Source: Nipponacmea schrenckii
Taxonomy: Eukaryota > Mollusca > Gastropoda > Lottiidae
DNA length: 64,000 nucleotides
Assembly (NCBI GenBank): GCA_030562195.1
Contig: CM060200.1
Span: 36,463,468-36,527,467 of the forward strand
Reading direction: 5' to 3'
The translations under genes and the position numbers were made by a program. Shown here piece after piece: positions 13,798-25,466 of the stretch (the stretch's first letter is position 1; each line of letters starts with the position of its first letter). Below the pieces are notes generated by a model. That model did not search any database, was not told the origin of the DNA, and saw only the letters and a list, made by a program, of their open reading frames with translations.

Positions 13798-14130
13798 AGT
13801 GTACACACTACAACATTTCTGCAACATTTTTCAACTTTTTTACGACCATTCTTCCAACATGCTCTGTTTACACTATAGCAACACTTTAACAACTTGTTTG
13901 AAAATTTTGCCATCTTGTTCATCACATGACCTCAATTCAGCGTCACATGATCAGTCTGATGTTGGAAAAATGTTGGAATATTGTTGTAAACCTGTTCTTA
14001 TTTCTGTTCACATTGACCAAAATTTTCCAACAAGCTACAACTCTGTTCACGCTGACAACATTTTTCCAACATTGGTATTGGAATCATAAATGCTGGAAAA
14101 ATGTTGCAGAAATATTGTAGTGTGTACACT
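13798..14130. mobile_element. 333 bp MITE with 34 bp terminal inverted repeats (copy 1)
   Basis: The ends AGTGTACACACTACAACATT... (13798-13831) and the complementary 14097-14130 match at 33 of 34 positions. The interior repeats a CAACATTTTTCCAACA-like motif in both orientations. A flanking 8 bp duplication is at best imperfect (TTGAAAGG versus ATGAATGA), so the superfamily is uncertain. The ORFs crossing it are by-products. Confidence 0.82.
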
Positions 14131-14617
14131 ATGAATGATTCGTATGTAAACAGTTTTCAAAAGTACGAGAAATCGCTAGGTGTGGTCAAGGCAAGTGAGT
14201 GACTGACCTTTCCCTTTAACGCGAACGTGGCTATATCTTTAAGTGCCAATCTTTATTAGTGTCAAACATGACAAACGACACTTTAAGTCACAGTACTAGG
14301 TATTTTAAAACCTTCGAAGATACGACACCCCACAGCACGCAACAACCAAACAAACAACAACCCGCGACCCTGGAGTATATTACATTGCACTATGTTGGTA
14401 TATCTGTGAATTAAATAATATACAATAGAGCATTATAAATTGATATGAAAGGCGGCTCCGGACGAAAAAAAAAACCACTTAACAGCCAAACCTTTATGAT
14501 CCATTTTGACTTTCGTTATTTAGATTTAAATCTTTGGTTCGCGATGTGCAGGAGTTTAATAAATGTAGTCTTCATAAGTACTAAAATGCAAGAAAATCAC
14601 ATTATCTTTCATACAAG

Positions 14618-14812
14618 AAATTTCACTTATTACTTACGGGGCCTCGGTTTCTTGTCCCATCCAAACGACTTAACACTTTTTCCATGTCAGTCCCTACGAC
14701 CTGCATCACGGACAAGAGAAAACCGGGCTGAAAAATCCGAAATTTCATCTCGACCTTTGCCGTGATCGAACCGGGGACCCTTAGGTTAGCGAACAAGCGT
14801 CTAGCTCACAGA
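14618..14812 (-). mobile_element. tRNA-derived SINE (copy 1)
   Basis: On the minus strand a tRNA-like head contains the polymerase III B-box-like GGTTCGATCACG (14772-14761) and GCTTGTTCGCTAACCTAAG. The body contains GGGACAAGAAACCGAGGCCCC. The head shares 17 of 19 bases with the SINE at 60321. Exact ends were not resolved. Confidence 0.55.
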
Positions 14813-15205
14813 TTTCATCGTAGGTGTGTGTGGGCGAAGTGGTGTTTGATGATTAAGGCTACATACATTCTACAGAGAGTCTGACGATTGTAGTAAAAAA
14901 ACAAAATGCAGTTCTCATTCTTCGACTCAATCCAGCGATCTATCATAATCTACCCAGAAACTACAATATTCGGTATATTTAGGACTACTGTCCTATAATG
15001 GATAAGTGTTGTTAATCGTATTAGTATTAATATTATTGCGAAGAGTTTTTATTATCAGAAAGCGTTTCGTGGAATTGAACTACTGTAAATCACTATGATC
15101 TTGTGATCATCACTCAAAGGCTAAAATTCATTCATTTATTATCAAAAGCTTTCGGAATACACACGTCGTCTTCATCACTCACACAAGCGTACAGTTTAAT
15201 TAGAA

Positions 15206-15373
15206 GATAAACACTTTCTGTTTTAGATTTAGATGGGGTTTATTCGATTTTTAACCATGCTTGAATCATTAGATCCCGAGACCGCTTGCGGTCGAAGGTC
15301 TCTAATGGTATATTCAAGCATGGTTAAATATCGAATAAACCCCCTCTAAATCTAAAACAGAAAGTCGTTTATC
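15206..15373. repeat. 168 bp near-perfect palindrome (fold-back)
   Basis: The left part runs from GATAAACACTTTCTG and the right part ends CAGAAAGTCGTTTATC. The arms of about 80 bp pair with only a few mismatches, and the centre (GAGACCGCTTGCGGTC) is itself self-complementary. Copy 1 of the duplication has only the left arm and the inner right arm (from about 10295 to 10420). No coding content. Confidence 0.88.
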
Positions 15374-15375
15374 GG

Positions 15376-15671
15376 AATTGTACCACAAATTGTGATTGTT
15401 TTGTTCCCGGACTCTTTTTTATGGATAATTTAGAACATGGGTTATTCGGTTTTATGACGTCAGGTGCAGTATGACGCACATAACAACAAACTGCATGTGC
15501 GCTATCGAATGAAAAAGAAGACATCACTTTTATCATTAACATTAACAAGATTTGTAACTAGTTCGCTGAAATTAATACGCCATATTGCAAAGACATGATG
15601 TCAAATTGCTATTAAACCCCATGTATTTGGACCAATCAGAACTCAGAATTTTTGTTATTTGTGGTACAATT
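15376..15671. mobile_element. MITE-like element with 15 bp inverted ends
   Basis: AATTGTACCACAAAT at 15376-15390 and its exact complement at 15657-15671 bound 296 bp without coding content. It lies inside the segment missing from duplication copy 1. No target-site duplication is obvious, so the element class is unknown. Confidence 0.55.
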
Positions 15672-18600
15672 TACTTGAACCGGTTTGTAGGAGAGTAGTA
15701 TTTTTTAAAGGATATTTTTAAGGCTCCCATTAATACTTTGAAGTTGATATTTGAATTAATTAAAGGGATAATAGGTCTGAGAATGAACATAAATTTTGAA
15801 ATTTTAAACTTGGCTAATAATCGCTTTATTCATCAGTAAATATAACTGCTGCCATAAATATTATAGAAAAAAAAGTTTCCCCTAAAAAGCAAGCATTATC
15901 CATAAGTAGTAGTGAAGAATCTACGCGAGATCTTTGGTAGACCAAGCTCATGAATATCAACTTTATTTTCTGTATCGCCTATTGCAAGTTTTAGATCGCA
16001 AACGATGTCACGGTACTCAAAATAGTAAGAGAAGAGATTTTGGGGAGATTTGACATTTTCTTGACAAAAAATTAGATTTTGTGCAATCAGTTGAGAGATA
16101 TTTTGAAATAATTCTATTGTTTCGAAGTTGTAAATCTAAAGTTGTTGTTGTACAATTTGCCATGCCTATGTATTGTAGGCAGCAGGCAAATCTAGAAAAA
16201 AATATCGTTGTTTAGAAATATCATTAAGACCCGTAATAGGTTAATATTGTTTTAGGTCGTTTCGGTCAAGTGTGGGATAAATAATTATGTTGCGTTAGAA
16301 CAATCGATCATAGAATGTAGAGATTCTGATTGATGGTTTGATGATTTTAGTAATAGAGGGAAGTAGATCATAAAGCCATATCTGTTAGTACACATAACCT
16401 GAGATCAAGCACTGGGATTTGTTTTTGGTCTTGTGAATCTTTACACAACATCTTATGACTGATGTCGTTGTGTTGGTATCTGTAATGGTATTAAGTTTGT
16501 TGTGATCCTTTCAGTTAGCTCAAGCTTATCACAACTTCACTACACTTCACTAAATTATTATCCAGAAGTTTACTCTACAACTAATAAGTTCTTTTTGCTT
16601 ATGAGAAATTTTCTCAATCAGAGAATGCCATTTGACTTTATCTATTATTCGCGTTACCCTTTTTTTATGTGTTCCTTTGTTTTCCTCTACTTTCGTTAGA
16701 ACTGTTTAGGCATGAGCACTGTACATGTGGGTGTCTTAAATTATGTAATGTATGCATGTCAATGATTTTGAAATAATTGTGTCATGCCAAGGTGATCCAT
16801 GTAGTTTCTGCCTTTGTAATGCACTACCAAATATACTGGTCAATCTTAACGTAAGCAAGTTCTCTAGTGAATCTTTCTGAAATCATTCCAAACAATTCAT
16901 TAAAATAATATCAATTTTGAAACCTTGAACTAATGACACAGATCGCTTCAATTCATTCATGTTCATGTAATAAAAATGGCACATGACCAAAATTAAGCAT
17001 TACGTCCAGAGTATTAAGAGCAAGTGAAATCAAACTATAAATGGGTGTAGGGTCAATCGAACTCTTGACTGAAATTGTCACTCTCAGACGACACTAGTGA
17101 CCAGTCTATTGGTCATTCAGTTTCTCATTTAATTATCAATCTGACAAGCGCTGAAAATTTCCTCAGGGGGACACTTCGTTATTCTAACAGATGAAGTCCG
17201 TGGTCTGGTTCGCAATGAACAGTATTGATTTTTTTAATAAAACAGTGGCACATCTAATTGTAAAAAGTTATGCAGTTTTCTTACCTAATAATAGGTTTTA
17301 GAATGCACCAAATCCTTGCAATTACTTTTTTTTAAAATATACTCTGAAGAACGAAGGCGTGCTGCTATGTCCCCCAATTGAATCCGTCTGCCCCCTCATC
17401 TTGGGAGGCGGGTTGATAGTTAGATAACAAGTTCTCGATAGCTGTGGATACTCGTAATGCTGTGTTGTTCGTTTGGTCGTGAGATCCAATGAATCACATG
17501 GCGGTGGCCCAGGATGACACGACACCGTTGCGATCGTTGTATTTCTTGTTTGTTTGTGTCGGCTTATATAAGGTTCGATGATGATATGTAAAAGTAAAGT
17601 TATGCAAAATTCAAATGAGCCACTTAATGGTGGTCTTTCGACCAATAACACATAGTATCATAAATGAATTTGAGAACAAGGCGACAAACATTGTCGGTAA
17701 AGTGGTTATGAGATATTGTCCATTTGAGATGTAGATGGTTCTACTGTATTATCATAATTATGCGTAGAAAGAAAAGAACCTGTCCGGAAGTGATACATGA
17801 GCCATCATCTTATAATCACACATTAAAGCAAATTTTAATTTCTTCGCCATTTTTTATCCGATTTGTATGATTTTCGCCTCTATCAAAGCCTTGCTACTTG
17901 ATCTAAAAGTCATTGGGGCAGACTCTTGAATTTCGACTTTGAATTATTTTAAGAGACGTTTTAATTTTGGGGGAAAAAAATTTGACCTTGCCCTATGCTA
18001 TCTATGAATATGCTATGATATATGGTCCGGAATTATAGGTCATCGAAATCTGACATCTTAATGAATGTATGAAATCAAATACTAAAAAACGGTTGAGTGA
18101 GCACTGGACTAAAGTTCTAAATGGTCTTGCAGCTATGGGGAAAAGTATCTAATACCACGCTAGGTGCTGTTCATAGTTCAAGTTGATTTTTATTACCCTG
18201 TCATGAGTAATGTTACACACATTTTTCGCAAAACGACAGTATCATTTCCAATGATGATTTCATGATGAAATGGAATTTTGGAAGCGTTTATATCCATTGA
18301 AATATTTGGACCAAGTTTCTTAAAAATTGTCATAATTGGTCTTTGATCAGGGAGGCTACCTGATTGGAGTCACCAATGAAGCAATCAAAAATGAAACTAT
18401 CTTGTTTGGTAAACTCTTATAATAACAGAAGAGATTTTTGGCATAACGTGTTTAACACAGCGACAACAAATTTTTCCGACCCGAAATGTCAAGGGGGTTT
18501 TCACGCCTGTCAACTTAATGATACCACACGAGTTGGAAATGATACTCTAATGAGTACCAGAACATGAAAAAATCCTCGACACAGGAAACATCAAGCTGCT

Positions 18601-19096
18601 TGAGAAGTTTCAATTTGCTCTCTAACACTTATACCACCTGGTTTTAATTGCTTCCCTAATACCATACTGTCGTGCATAGTTACTTATCTAATTACATACA
18701 TAGAACAATATTTAAAGAGATGCCGTATAGTTGTCGAAGTCGAAGATGATTTTGTGCATCCTTTCTCTTTGATGATTCAACTAAGGACGATTGTCTGGCG
18801 ACTTATGATTGTAATCATCTTTACGGATCCTGCATAGTAGACATGAATGCTCCAATTCACCAAACTGACCAACCAATAGCACCCGTGGCTAAAATTGTCG
18901 CATTTTCTGACTTCTCGGGTCAATTAAATGAATTGATATGATCAGCAGATCAAAGTTTAGTTTGTAAAGTACAATATTTCAAACCTCGCTAAAACTCAAT
19001 TCAACCCAACTTTCAGATGTCCCCATTGGCAAAATCAACTGATCTTCTGGAACCGAGTTGCTAAAATTGAGTTTAATCAGTGATTATCTTGAAAGG

Positions 19097-19430
19097 AGTG
19101 TACACACTACAACATTTCTGCAACATTTTTCAACTTTTTTTCGACCATTCTTCCAACATGCTCTGTTTACACTATAGCAACACTTTTAAAAACTTGTTTG
19201 AAACTTTTGCCATCTTGTTCATCACATGACCTCAATTCAGCGTCACATGATCAGTCTGATGTTGGAAAAATGTTGGAATATTGTTGTAAACCTGTTCTTA
19301 TTTCTGTTCACATTGACCAAAATTTTCCAACAAGCTACAACTCTGTTCACGCTGACAACATTTTTCCAACATTGGTATTGGAATCATAAATGCTGGAAAA
19401 ATGTTGCAGAAATATTGTAGTGTGTACACT
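19097..19430. mobile_element. 334 bp MITE with 34 bp terminal inverted repeats (copy 2)
   Basis: Counterpart of 13798-14130 in the second duplication copy, with the same termini and same flanks, so it was inserted before the duplication. Confidence 0.82.
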
Positions 19431-19917
19431 ATGAATGATTCGTATGTAAACAGTTTTCAAAAGTACGAGAAATCGCTAGGTGTGGTCAAGGCAAGTGAGT
19501 GACTGACCTTTCCCTTTAACGCGAACGTGGCTATATCTTTAAGTGCCAATCTTTATTAGTGTCAAACATGACAAACGACACTTTAAGTCACAGTACTAGG
19601 TATTTTAAAACCTTCGAAGATACGACACCCCACAGCACGAAATAACCAAACAAACAACAACCCGCGACCCTGGAGTATATTACATTGCACTATGTTGGTA
19701 TATCTGTGAATTAAATAATATACAATAGAGCATTATAAATTGATATGAAAGGCGGCTCCGGACGAAAAAAAAAACACTTAACAGCCAAACCTTTATGATC
19801 CATTTTGACTTTCGTTATTTAGATTTAAATCTTGGGTTCGCGATGTGCAGGAGTTTAATAAATGTAGTCTTCATAAGTACTAAAATGCAAGAAAATCACA
19901 TTATCTTTCATACAAGA

Positions 19918-20107
19918 AATTTCACTTATTACTTACGGGGCCTCGGTTTCTTGTCCCATCCAAACGACTTAACACTTTTTCCATGTCAGTCCCTACGACC
20001 TGCATCACGGACAAGAGAAAACCGGGCTGAAAAATCCGAAATTTCATCTCGACCTTTGCCGTGATCGAACCGGGGACCCTTAGGTTAGCGAACAAGCGTC
20101 TAGCTCA
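19918..20107 (-). mobile_element. tRNA-derived SINE (copy 2)
   Basis: Duplicate of the SINE at 14618-14812 inside the second tandem copy, with a B-box-like GGTTCGATCACG at 20071-20060. Confidence 0.55.
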
Positions 20108-20489
20108 GATTTCATCGTAGGTGTGTGTGGGCGAAGTGGTGTTTGATGATTAAGGCTACATACATTCTACAGAGAGTCTGACGATTGTAGTAAAAAAACA
20201 AAATGCAGTTCTCATTCTTCGACTCAATCCAGCGATCTATCATAATCTACCCAGAAACTACAATATTCGGTATATTTAGGACTACTGTCCTATAATGGAT
20301 AAGTGTTGTTAATCGTAAATGTCAGCAATTGCGTTGATCCAAATATTTGTATCAATTTCTTGTATGAATTCAACTGCGTTACAATCTTATCAAATATGAT
20401 TACAATTTCAATTCGTTCTTTTTTGGTAGGTCTCCATTATAATCTAAAAGAGGTTCTTTCAAACGTTGATAGTAATTAATATTCTAGAA

Positions 20490-20527
20490 ATGAAATGAAT
20501 GGAGTTGTACGTCCTACTCTTCTGCAC
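20490..20527 (-). mobile_element. 38 bp SINE-tail insertion with 13 bp target duplication
   Basis: TAATATTCTAGAA at 20477-20489 is repeated exactly at 20528-20540. The 38 bp between them read, on the minus strand, GTGCAGAAGAGTAGGACGT... ending with a CATTCATTTCAT tail. It matches the insertion at 49712-49752 and the SINE family 3' end. Confidence 0.8.
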
Positions 20528-20540
20528 TAATATTCTAGAA

Positions 20541-21203
20541 GTAGGCCTTTTATGTATAATATATATTTTATAGATCTATAAATTGTACTTCTAATGTGCC
20601 ATTTGGAGATTCCCCCACACTATATAGATAATGGGTGTTGTACTTATAATCACCCACCTAAGCTCCATGTTTATTATAAATTAGTTATAAATCCAGGTAA
20701 AAAATATTGTCTTAATGGATAATCGAACCAAATCCTCTTGTGGACATGCCAGAGGCTAGAGTTTTTCTCCAATCTTGACTGAACCTTAGAATGCATATAC
20801 ATGTATATTTTGAGATCATGGTCAAGTTGAAATATTGTTTCAGTCAAAACATTTGTGGGAGATATTGCACTTGACTTGAAATTTCAGCTTGTGGACATTT
20901 GGTATGCAACATTGTATTGATATCCTAGTCAAGTTAGAAATAATCAGTTGTTTGTTTTCCAGGAATTGCCCTTTGCTATTTGCTAATCGGGTCTATAAAG
21001 ATCATTAAGACTACAGTATACATCTGATTTTGATGAAATTTGTCTATATTTGAAGGAGATCCCAATGAAGTTCGAATATTAACAATCACATGAAAGGTTT
21101 TGCAGTTATTGCCCTTGACTACCTCTTAGAATGAACATGAAATTTAGTTGGCTCACCAGTTGTCATGACATAAAGTAGAATCTATATAAAGATATAAAGT
21201 TCC
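20541..21203. other. No gene recognised
   Basis: Non-coding sequence between the 38 bp SINE-tail insertion and the left end of the DIRS element. No structure of note seen. Confidence 0.5.
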
Positions 21204-21417
21204 ATTCTATCAGCCAATCACGTGACTACGTGATTCAGTGAGATAGCAGCGCGCGCACCCAGACATCAGTGCGGCGTTAGATCTCATACTGATAGGACGC
21301 TCATAATTGAGTTCTCCATTCATTTGTAATTTCGGATTCCAAGGCGACACACTCTCCGACTTAAAACAATTAACATTGTTCATTGTATTCTACCTAATAA
21401 TTCTTAACAGAATTCAC

Positions 21418-22555
21418 ATGGCTGACGCCATATTAAAATCGGCTAATGCCGATCAAGCCACTCCGAGAAATATCAGTGCACGTTCGGTCTGCTACACATG
21501 AGATGTCACCGAGTCCTTCGCCATCGGAATGTTCGACAGCGAAAAAGGGATCCAAGGCGAGAAGCAAAACTTCGGGAAAAAACTCAGAGAGGTCTGCTAA
21601 GCCGAATTAAATGGACAGTGTCACGAATGTTGATCAACCGACAATATCCCAAGCCAAGGGACTCTGACTTCTCTATGGCTCTTTTGACAGAAATCAAAAC
21701 TTTATGCTCCTCTGTCGGAGATATGAAGGGTGCGTAAGTAAAACAGTGCCGAATTCCATCGTGAATTCCACCAGTAGTCTAGGAAATCAGATAGCTTCAA
21801 GCCAACAGAGAGACTACGAATCTGATTTTTCATATGATGAAGACGATGACACAGATTCGGTGCCCGCGGGCCAATTCGGAACGGTAAGCCATTCTGTCAC
21901 CGACGTAGATCCAGTAATCAAGCTGATTGACACCGTTCTAGAAGAGAAAAGCCAGACAGGCTCATTGGATAATAATAGCGCTCCTGGAGAGAAAGTGGCC
22001 ACATCAGACGGGACAGAAGATGTTTTATCATCTTTAAAAAGCAATCTACTTCTAGAAGAGATACTGGGTGATAACATAGATGAAAGATTAGCAGATATAG
22101 TCTCTGGCTCCTTCACCTTCAAAAGCGGCAAAAATACTGCTGATCTAATAGGAGATAAAATTAAAAAGTACAAAAGACCAAAAAACTGCCCCGCTCTGCA
22201 AACCCAGGAAATAAACAAACTTATGTGGGATAGTGTTCCAAGCGACTGCAGAACCAATGATTGTAAAATGCAAAGAATTCAGACAGGTTTGGTTAAATCC
22301 TCAACAGCTGTCGCAGAAACCATGGATCTGATCTTGAAATCGACAAGTGATTTGCCCAAAAAACTCGTATCCACACTGATTGAAAAGCTTGGGGACTCTA
22401 TTGCTCTGAACGCTCACGCTTTTAGGGAGGCAATCCTCAGAAGGAAGTCTTTCATTCAGCCTCATTTAAAAGAGGAATTCAAGCCTCTCTGTGCTCCAGG
22501 TGCTCCACTCTTGTTCACCGAACTCCTAGGTGAAGACTATAGGCCAAGAATATAA
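21418..22555 (+). pseudogene. DIRS Gag-like protein, frameshifted
   Basis: The first frame starts MADAILKSANADQ at 21418 and stops at about 21500, where a single-base shift separates it from an overlapping frame reading MSPSPSPSECSTAKKG. After further shifts the main frame covers about 21704-22555 and ends GEDYRPRI. It has an acidic stretch (DEDDDTDSV) and a C-terminal part (LFTELLGEDYRP) like DIRS ORF1 products. No nucleic-acid-binding motif is clear. The assignment rests mainly on position before the RT and on overall character. The reverse-strand ORF over the same bases is a shadow. Confidence 0.65.
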
Positions 22556-24490
22556 AGGATGTATCAACAGCGAGCAAACTACTCAGAGAGTTAGCAGAAA
22601 AGTTCTCGTAACTTCAGAAACCATCCATATCACAACACACCATATGAACGACAAAGACCAAGAGGTCCATACTCCAACAACTACAACAACAATTTCTCAG
22701 CTAACAATAGACGGCCTCACACCAATCAGTCTTTTTTGTCCAAGAGCCGATAAACAACAGACCTCCAGAAAAAAGAGGAGGGGGGAAGAACAACCAATAA
22801 GACCTCCTATTTCACAGCCAAAGGCTAATGAGGTAGGTCAGTACAATCATTTCTTGACTTCTGAAAATACATTTAAAGCTGGAAGCCTCCAAGGAAACCT
22901 TCTCACTTGGAATTGTTTGACACAAGATCAGTTCATCGTAGAAACAGTTAGACTCCATATTGAGTTTTCTGAAATACCAAATCATAGTTTCGAACCTTCA
23001 CCTATAAAATTTAATGAAATTGAATCTCAAATTATAGAAACAGAACTAATTAGCTACGGAGCTATTGAAAAGGTCTCTGTTGATAAGAATCAATTTGTAT
23101 CAAATATTTTCATTAGGCAGAAAAAGAGTGGAAGCTACAGACTCATTCTTAATCTGAAAGAACCGAACAAAGATGTAGAATACCACCACTTTAAAATGGA
23201 AAGCCTTCAGTCATTTTGCGATATCCTTAAGCCGAACATGTTTATGGACAGTGTCAATGTGTCAGACAGTTCCAGGAAAAAACTAAGGTTCAGATGGAAG
23301 CATGAACTTTTCCAATATACATGCATGCCTTTCGGACTCAGTAGTGCACCAAGAACCTTCAGTAAGATCTTGAAGCCAGTGCTTGGTCACTTCAGAAGCA
23401 AAGGTATCTTATGCGTTAGTTACATAGACGACATCTATGTCCAGGCTCAAAGTCAAGAGGCACTTTCTGCTGCATTATACAATATGATTGACTTGCTGAT
23501 ACAGCTTGGGTTTTCGATCAGCTGGGAAAAATCTCAATTGACAACCGTAAAAAGGGTTAACTTTCTTGGGTTTATTATTGACTCAGTTCGAATGAGTATT
23601 CTTTTGCCGGATGAAAGGCAAAAAGCATTAGAGAATTTAGCCAAGAAATCACTTCTGCTCGTAACCTTACTATACGTGAGGTAGCTAGGCTAATTGGACT
23701 CTTTAATTCATGTATGCCAGCTGTACCCTTTGGACAGCTTCATTATCGCGAATTGGAGAAGTGCAAAATCACTCATCTGAAACGAAATTCATGGAATTTT
23801 GATGCAAATATGATACTGTGTAAATCAGCCAAAAAAGAAATCTCCTGGTGGCAAGAGAACTTGCATGGTTCAGAAAAATCTATTATTTTACCTCCTCCTA
23901 AGTTTACCGTACAAACAGATTCTAGCCTTTATAGATGGGGTGCAACATGCCTACAGCAAAACAGTGTTATAGGAGGCAATTGGTCTGAAATAGAGAAAAA
24001 TCTTCACATTAACATCTTAGAGATAAAAGCTATTCAGATGGCTTTGTTATCATATTCACAAACTTTTGATTTTGGAAATAGTTATTTGCATATTCAGTCA
24101 GATAAATCAACTGCAGTAAGCTATATTAGGAACGTGGGTGGCTCCAAATGTTGAGGGAATGGTGTGAAACACATAATATTTGGATTACCATTTCTCACAT
24201 AGCTGGAAAATTGAACTCAGAAAGAACTGAATGGTCTCTGAATAAAAGCATATTTGATAATATATTAAAGTATCTAGATTTCTCACCTACAATCGATTTG
24301 TTCGCTTCTAGACTTAACTATAAGCTAGAAAGATATTCAGCTTGGCAACCTGACCCAAATGCTACCTTTATAGATGCTTTCACTCATGACTGGCATAAGG
24401 AGATCGTATATTGTTTTCCTCCATTTTGCCTTCTATCTAAATGTATACAAAAAAAATTTGATCAATGTAGAGGTGTTACTCAAGTTTGGT
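22556..24490 (+). pseudogene. DIRS reverse transcriptase-RNase H, inactivated
   Basis: The RT is seen in the frame ending at 23684: FVSNIFIRQKKSGSYRLILN (fingers), CMPFGLSSAPRTFSK (motif B) and SYIDDIYVQ (motif C with the Asp pair). Motif A reads MDSVNVSDSS where DIRS elements have a VDL-type sequence: the catalytic Asp is replaced by Asn and the following residues appear deleted. A frameshift near 23645 leads into the frame with MPAVPFGQLHYREL. The RNase H acidic residues are in QTDSS, ILEIKA and IQSDKS (23907-24110). Another shift near 24145 leads to the HIAGKLNSE segment. This continues into the DIRS-typical module PTIDLFASRLNYKLERY ... FPPF, about 24285-24430. Family identity is clear; the enzyme is not functional. 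Confidence 0.88.
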
Positions 24491-24574
24491 TTTCTCAAAT
24501 CCTTAATATTTTATGTTGCAGACCAGTAATACTATCCAAGCAGAAGTCAATAGTAACATCCATAAACGGGGAAA

Positions 24575-25290
24575 TACATCCATTTTGGCAGAAACTGAAG
24601 TTGACAGCCTTCATGGTATCCGGGATTCCCTCGGAAGTAGAGGAATTTCTGAAGAGGCAACCCAAGTCATCCTTGATTCCTGGAAACTTGGTACGAAGAA
24701 ACAGTATTCCTGTTACCTGCGAACGTGGTCAAACTTTTGTAGTGAAAAACAGATTAATTTCTCTAGACCATCTTTAGCACAAATACTTGATTTTCTATTA
24801 CACCTGTTTAATAAAGGACTCAGTTACAGTGCCATAAACACTGCCCGTTCTGCTCTATCCACTTTTATTGTGGTTGATGGACATTGTATTGATTCACATC
24901 CTATCGTTTGTAGACTTTTGAAAGGAATTTTTTATAATTGACCAGCGCTACCAAGACATGATAGCGTTTGGGATGTACGTATTGTTTTAAATTATCTCAG
25001 ATCTCTATCACCTGTGAGATCGCTTTCGTTAAAGGATTTAACAATTAAACTTGTGCTTCTTATGTTGCTAGTGTCTGCTCAGAGAGGACAAACATTACAT
25101 TTTCTCGATTTGAAATTGTGAGAAATAAATCAAACAAAAAGGTTGGAGAAGGCAGGCATAGATGTAAATAGATTTAAGACACATAGCACCAGAGCTGCCT
25201 CTACCTCCACTGCTAAGGAAGCAAATGTTCCAGTTATTGACATTATGAATAAGGCAGACTTGAAATCAGACTTATTATAACAAAGTTATC
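24575..25290 (+). pseudogene. DIRS tyrosine recombinase, broken
   Basis: The N-terminal SAM-like part reads SWKLGTKKQYSCYLRTWSNF and YSAINTARSALSTF, typical of the DIRS/phage-integrase fold. An in-frame TGA at 24939-24941 interrupts KGIFYN and PALPRHDSVWDV. The first catalytic Arg is in LVSAQRGQTL. A TGA at 25119-25121 and a probable deletion follow. The next frame gives FKTHSTRAASTS, holding the His-x-x-Arg pair. The nucleophilic Tyr region (SYHQRK, about 25280) is out of frame. In intact elements the enzyme inserts a circular DNA intermediate, so no target-site duplication is expected. Confidence 0.85.
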
Positions 25291-25466
25291 ATCAAAGAAA
25301 ATGTCTTTGACAAATGTGTGTTAAATGCTTAGATTTCATTAACGTCTTGTAAACTTAGAAAAATGTTTGCTTCATTTTATCTTAGCGACTTTGAGATGTC
25401 ACGAGTGCAGACAGGCTTTGAAGTCTCACTGAATCACGTAGTCACGTGATTGGCTGATAGAATATC

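Larger units (their letters stand above)
10112..15020. repeat. Tandem duplication, copy 1 (4.9 kb)
   Basis: The sequence starting TAGTATTAATATTATTGCG at 10112 recurs from 15022 and stays nearly identical to AATCGTA (15014-15020 versus 20311-20317), differing by scattered substitutions and small indels. It contains no recognisable gene. Internal parts are a truncated palindrome (from about 10295), a partial TTAA-type MITE end (10435 on), a 333 bp MITE (13798-14130) and a SINE (about 14618-14812). Short ORFs in it recur in copy 2 but match nothing known. Confidence 0.95.
15022..20317. repeat. Tandem duplication, copy 2 (5.3 kb)
   Basis: Direct repeat of 10112-15020, joined head to tail at about 15020-15022. 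It holds 419 bp (15332-15750) that copy 1 lacks, and lacks some small pieces present in copy 1 (for example around 12255 and 12445). The divergence is low, so the event is recent, or the two copies are haplotypes placed side by side by the assembler. Confidence 0.95.
21204..25463 (+). mobile_element. DIRS-type tyrosine-recombinase retrotransposon, decayed
   Basis: The element is bounded by perfect 40 bp inverted repeats (21204-21243 and 25424-25463; each begins or ends with ATTCTATCAGCC or its complement). The order of remains is Gag-like, reverse transcriptase, RNase H plus a DIRS-associated C-terminal module, then a tyrosine recombinase. That order, inverted termini and the absence of a DDE integrase are typical of DIRS elements. 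Several frameshifts, stops and small deletions show it is inactive. Together with the flanking fold-back at 25467-25721 the right end is complex. It lies about 5 kb beyond the SSBP stop codon. Confidence 0.88.

Noticed and set aside
13781..14120. Two overlapping ORFs, recurring at 19198-19420
   Set aside because: They lie inside a MITE; the recurrence reflects the tandem duplication, not selection for protein.
14740..14815. Possible tRNA gene on the minus strand
   Set aside because: Only the B box and part of the arms are tRNA-like; no complete cloverleaf, and the body continues as a SINE.
21814..22257. 147-codon reverse-strand ORF
   Set aside because: Antisense to the DIRS Gag-like frame, with no domain of its own.
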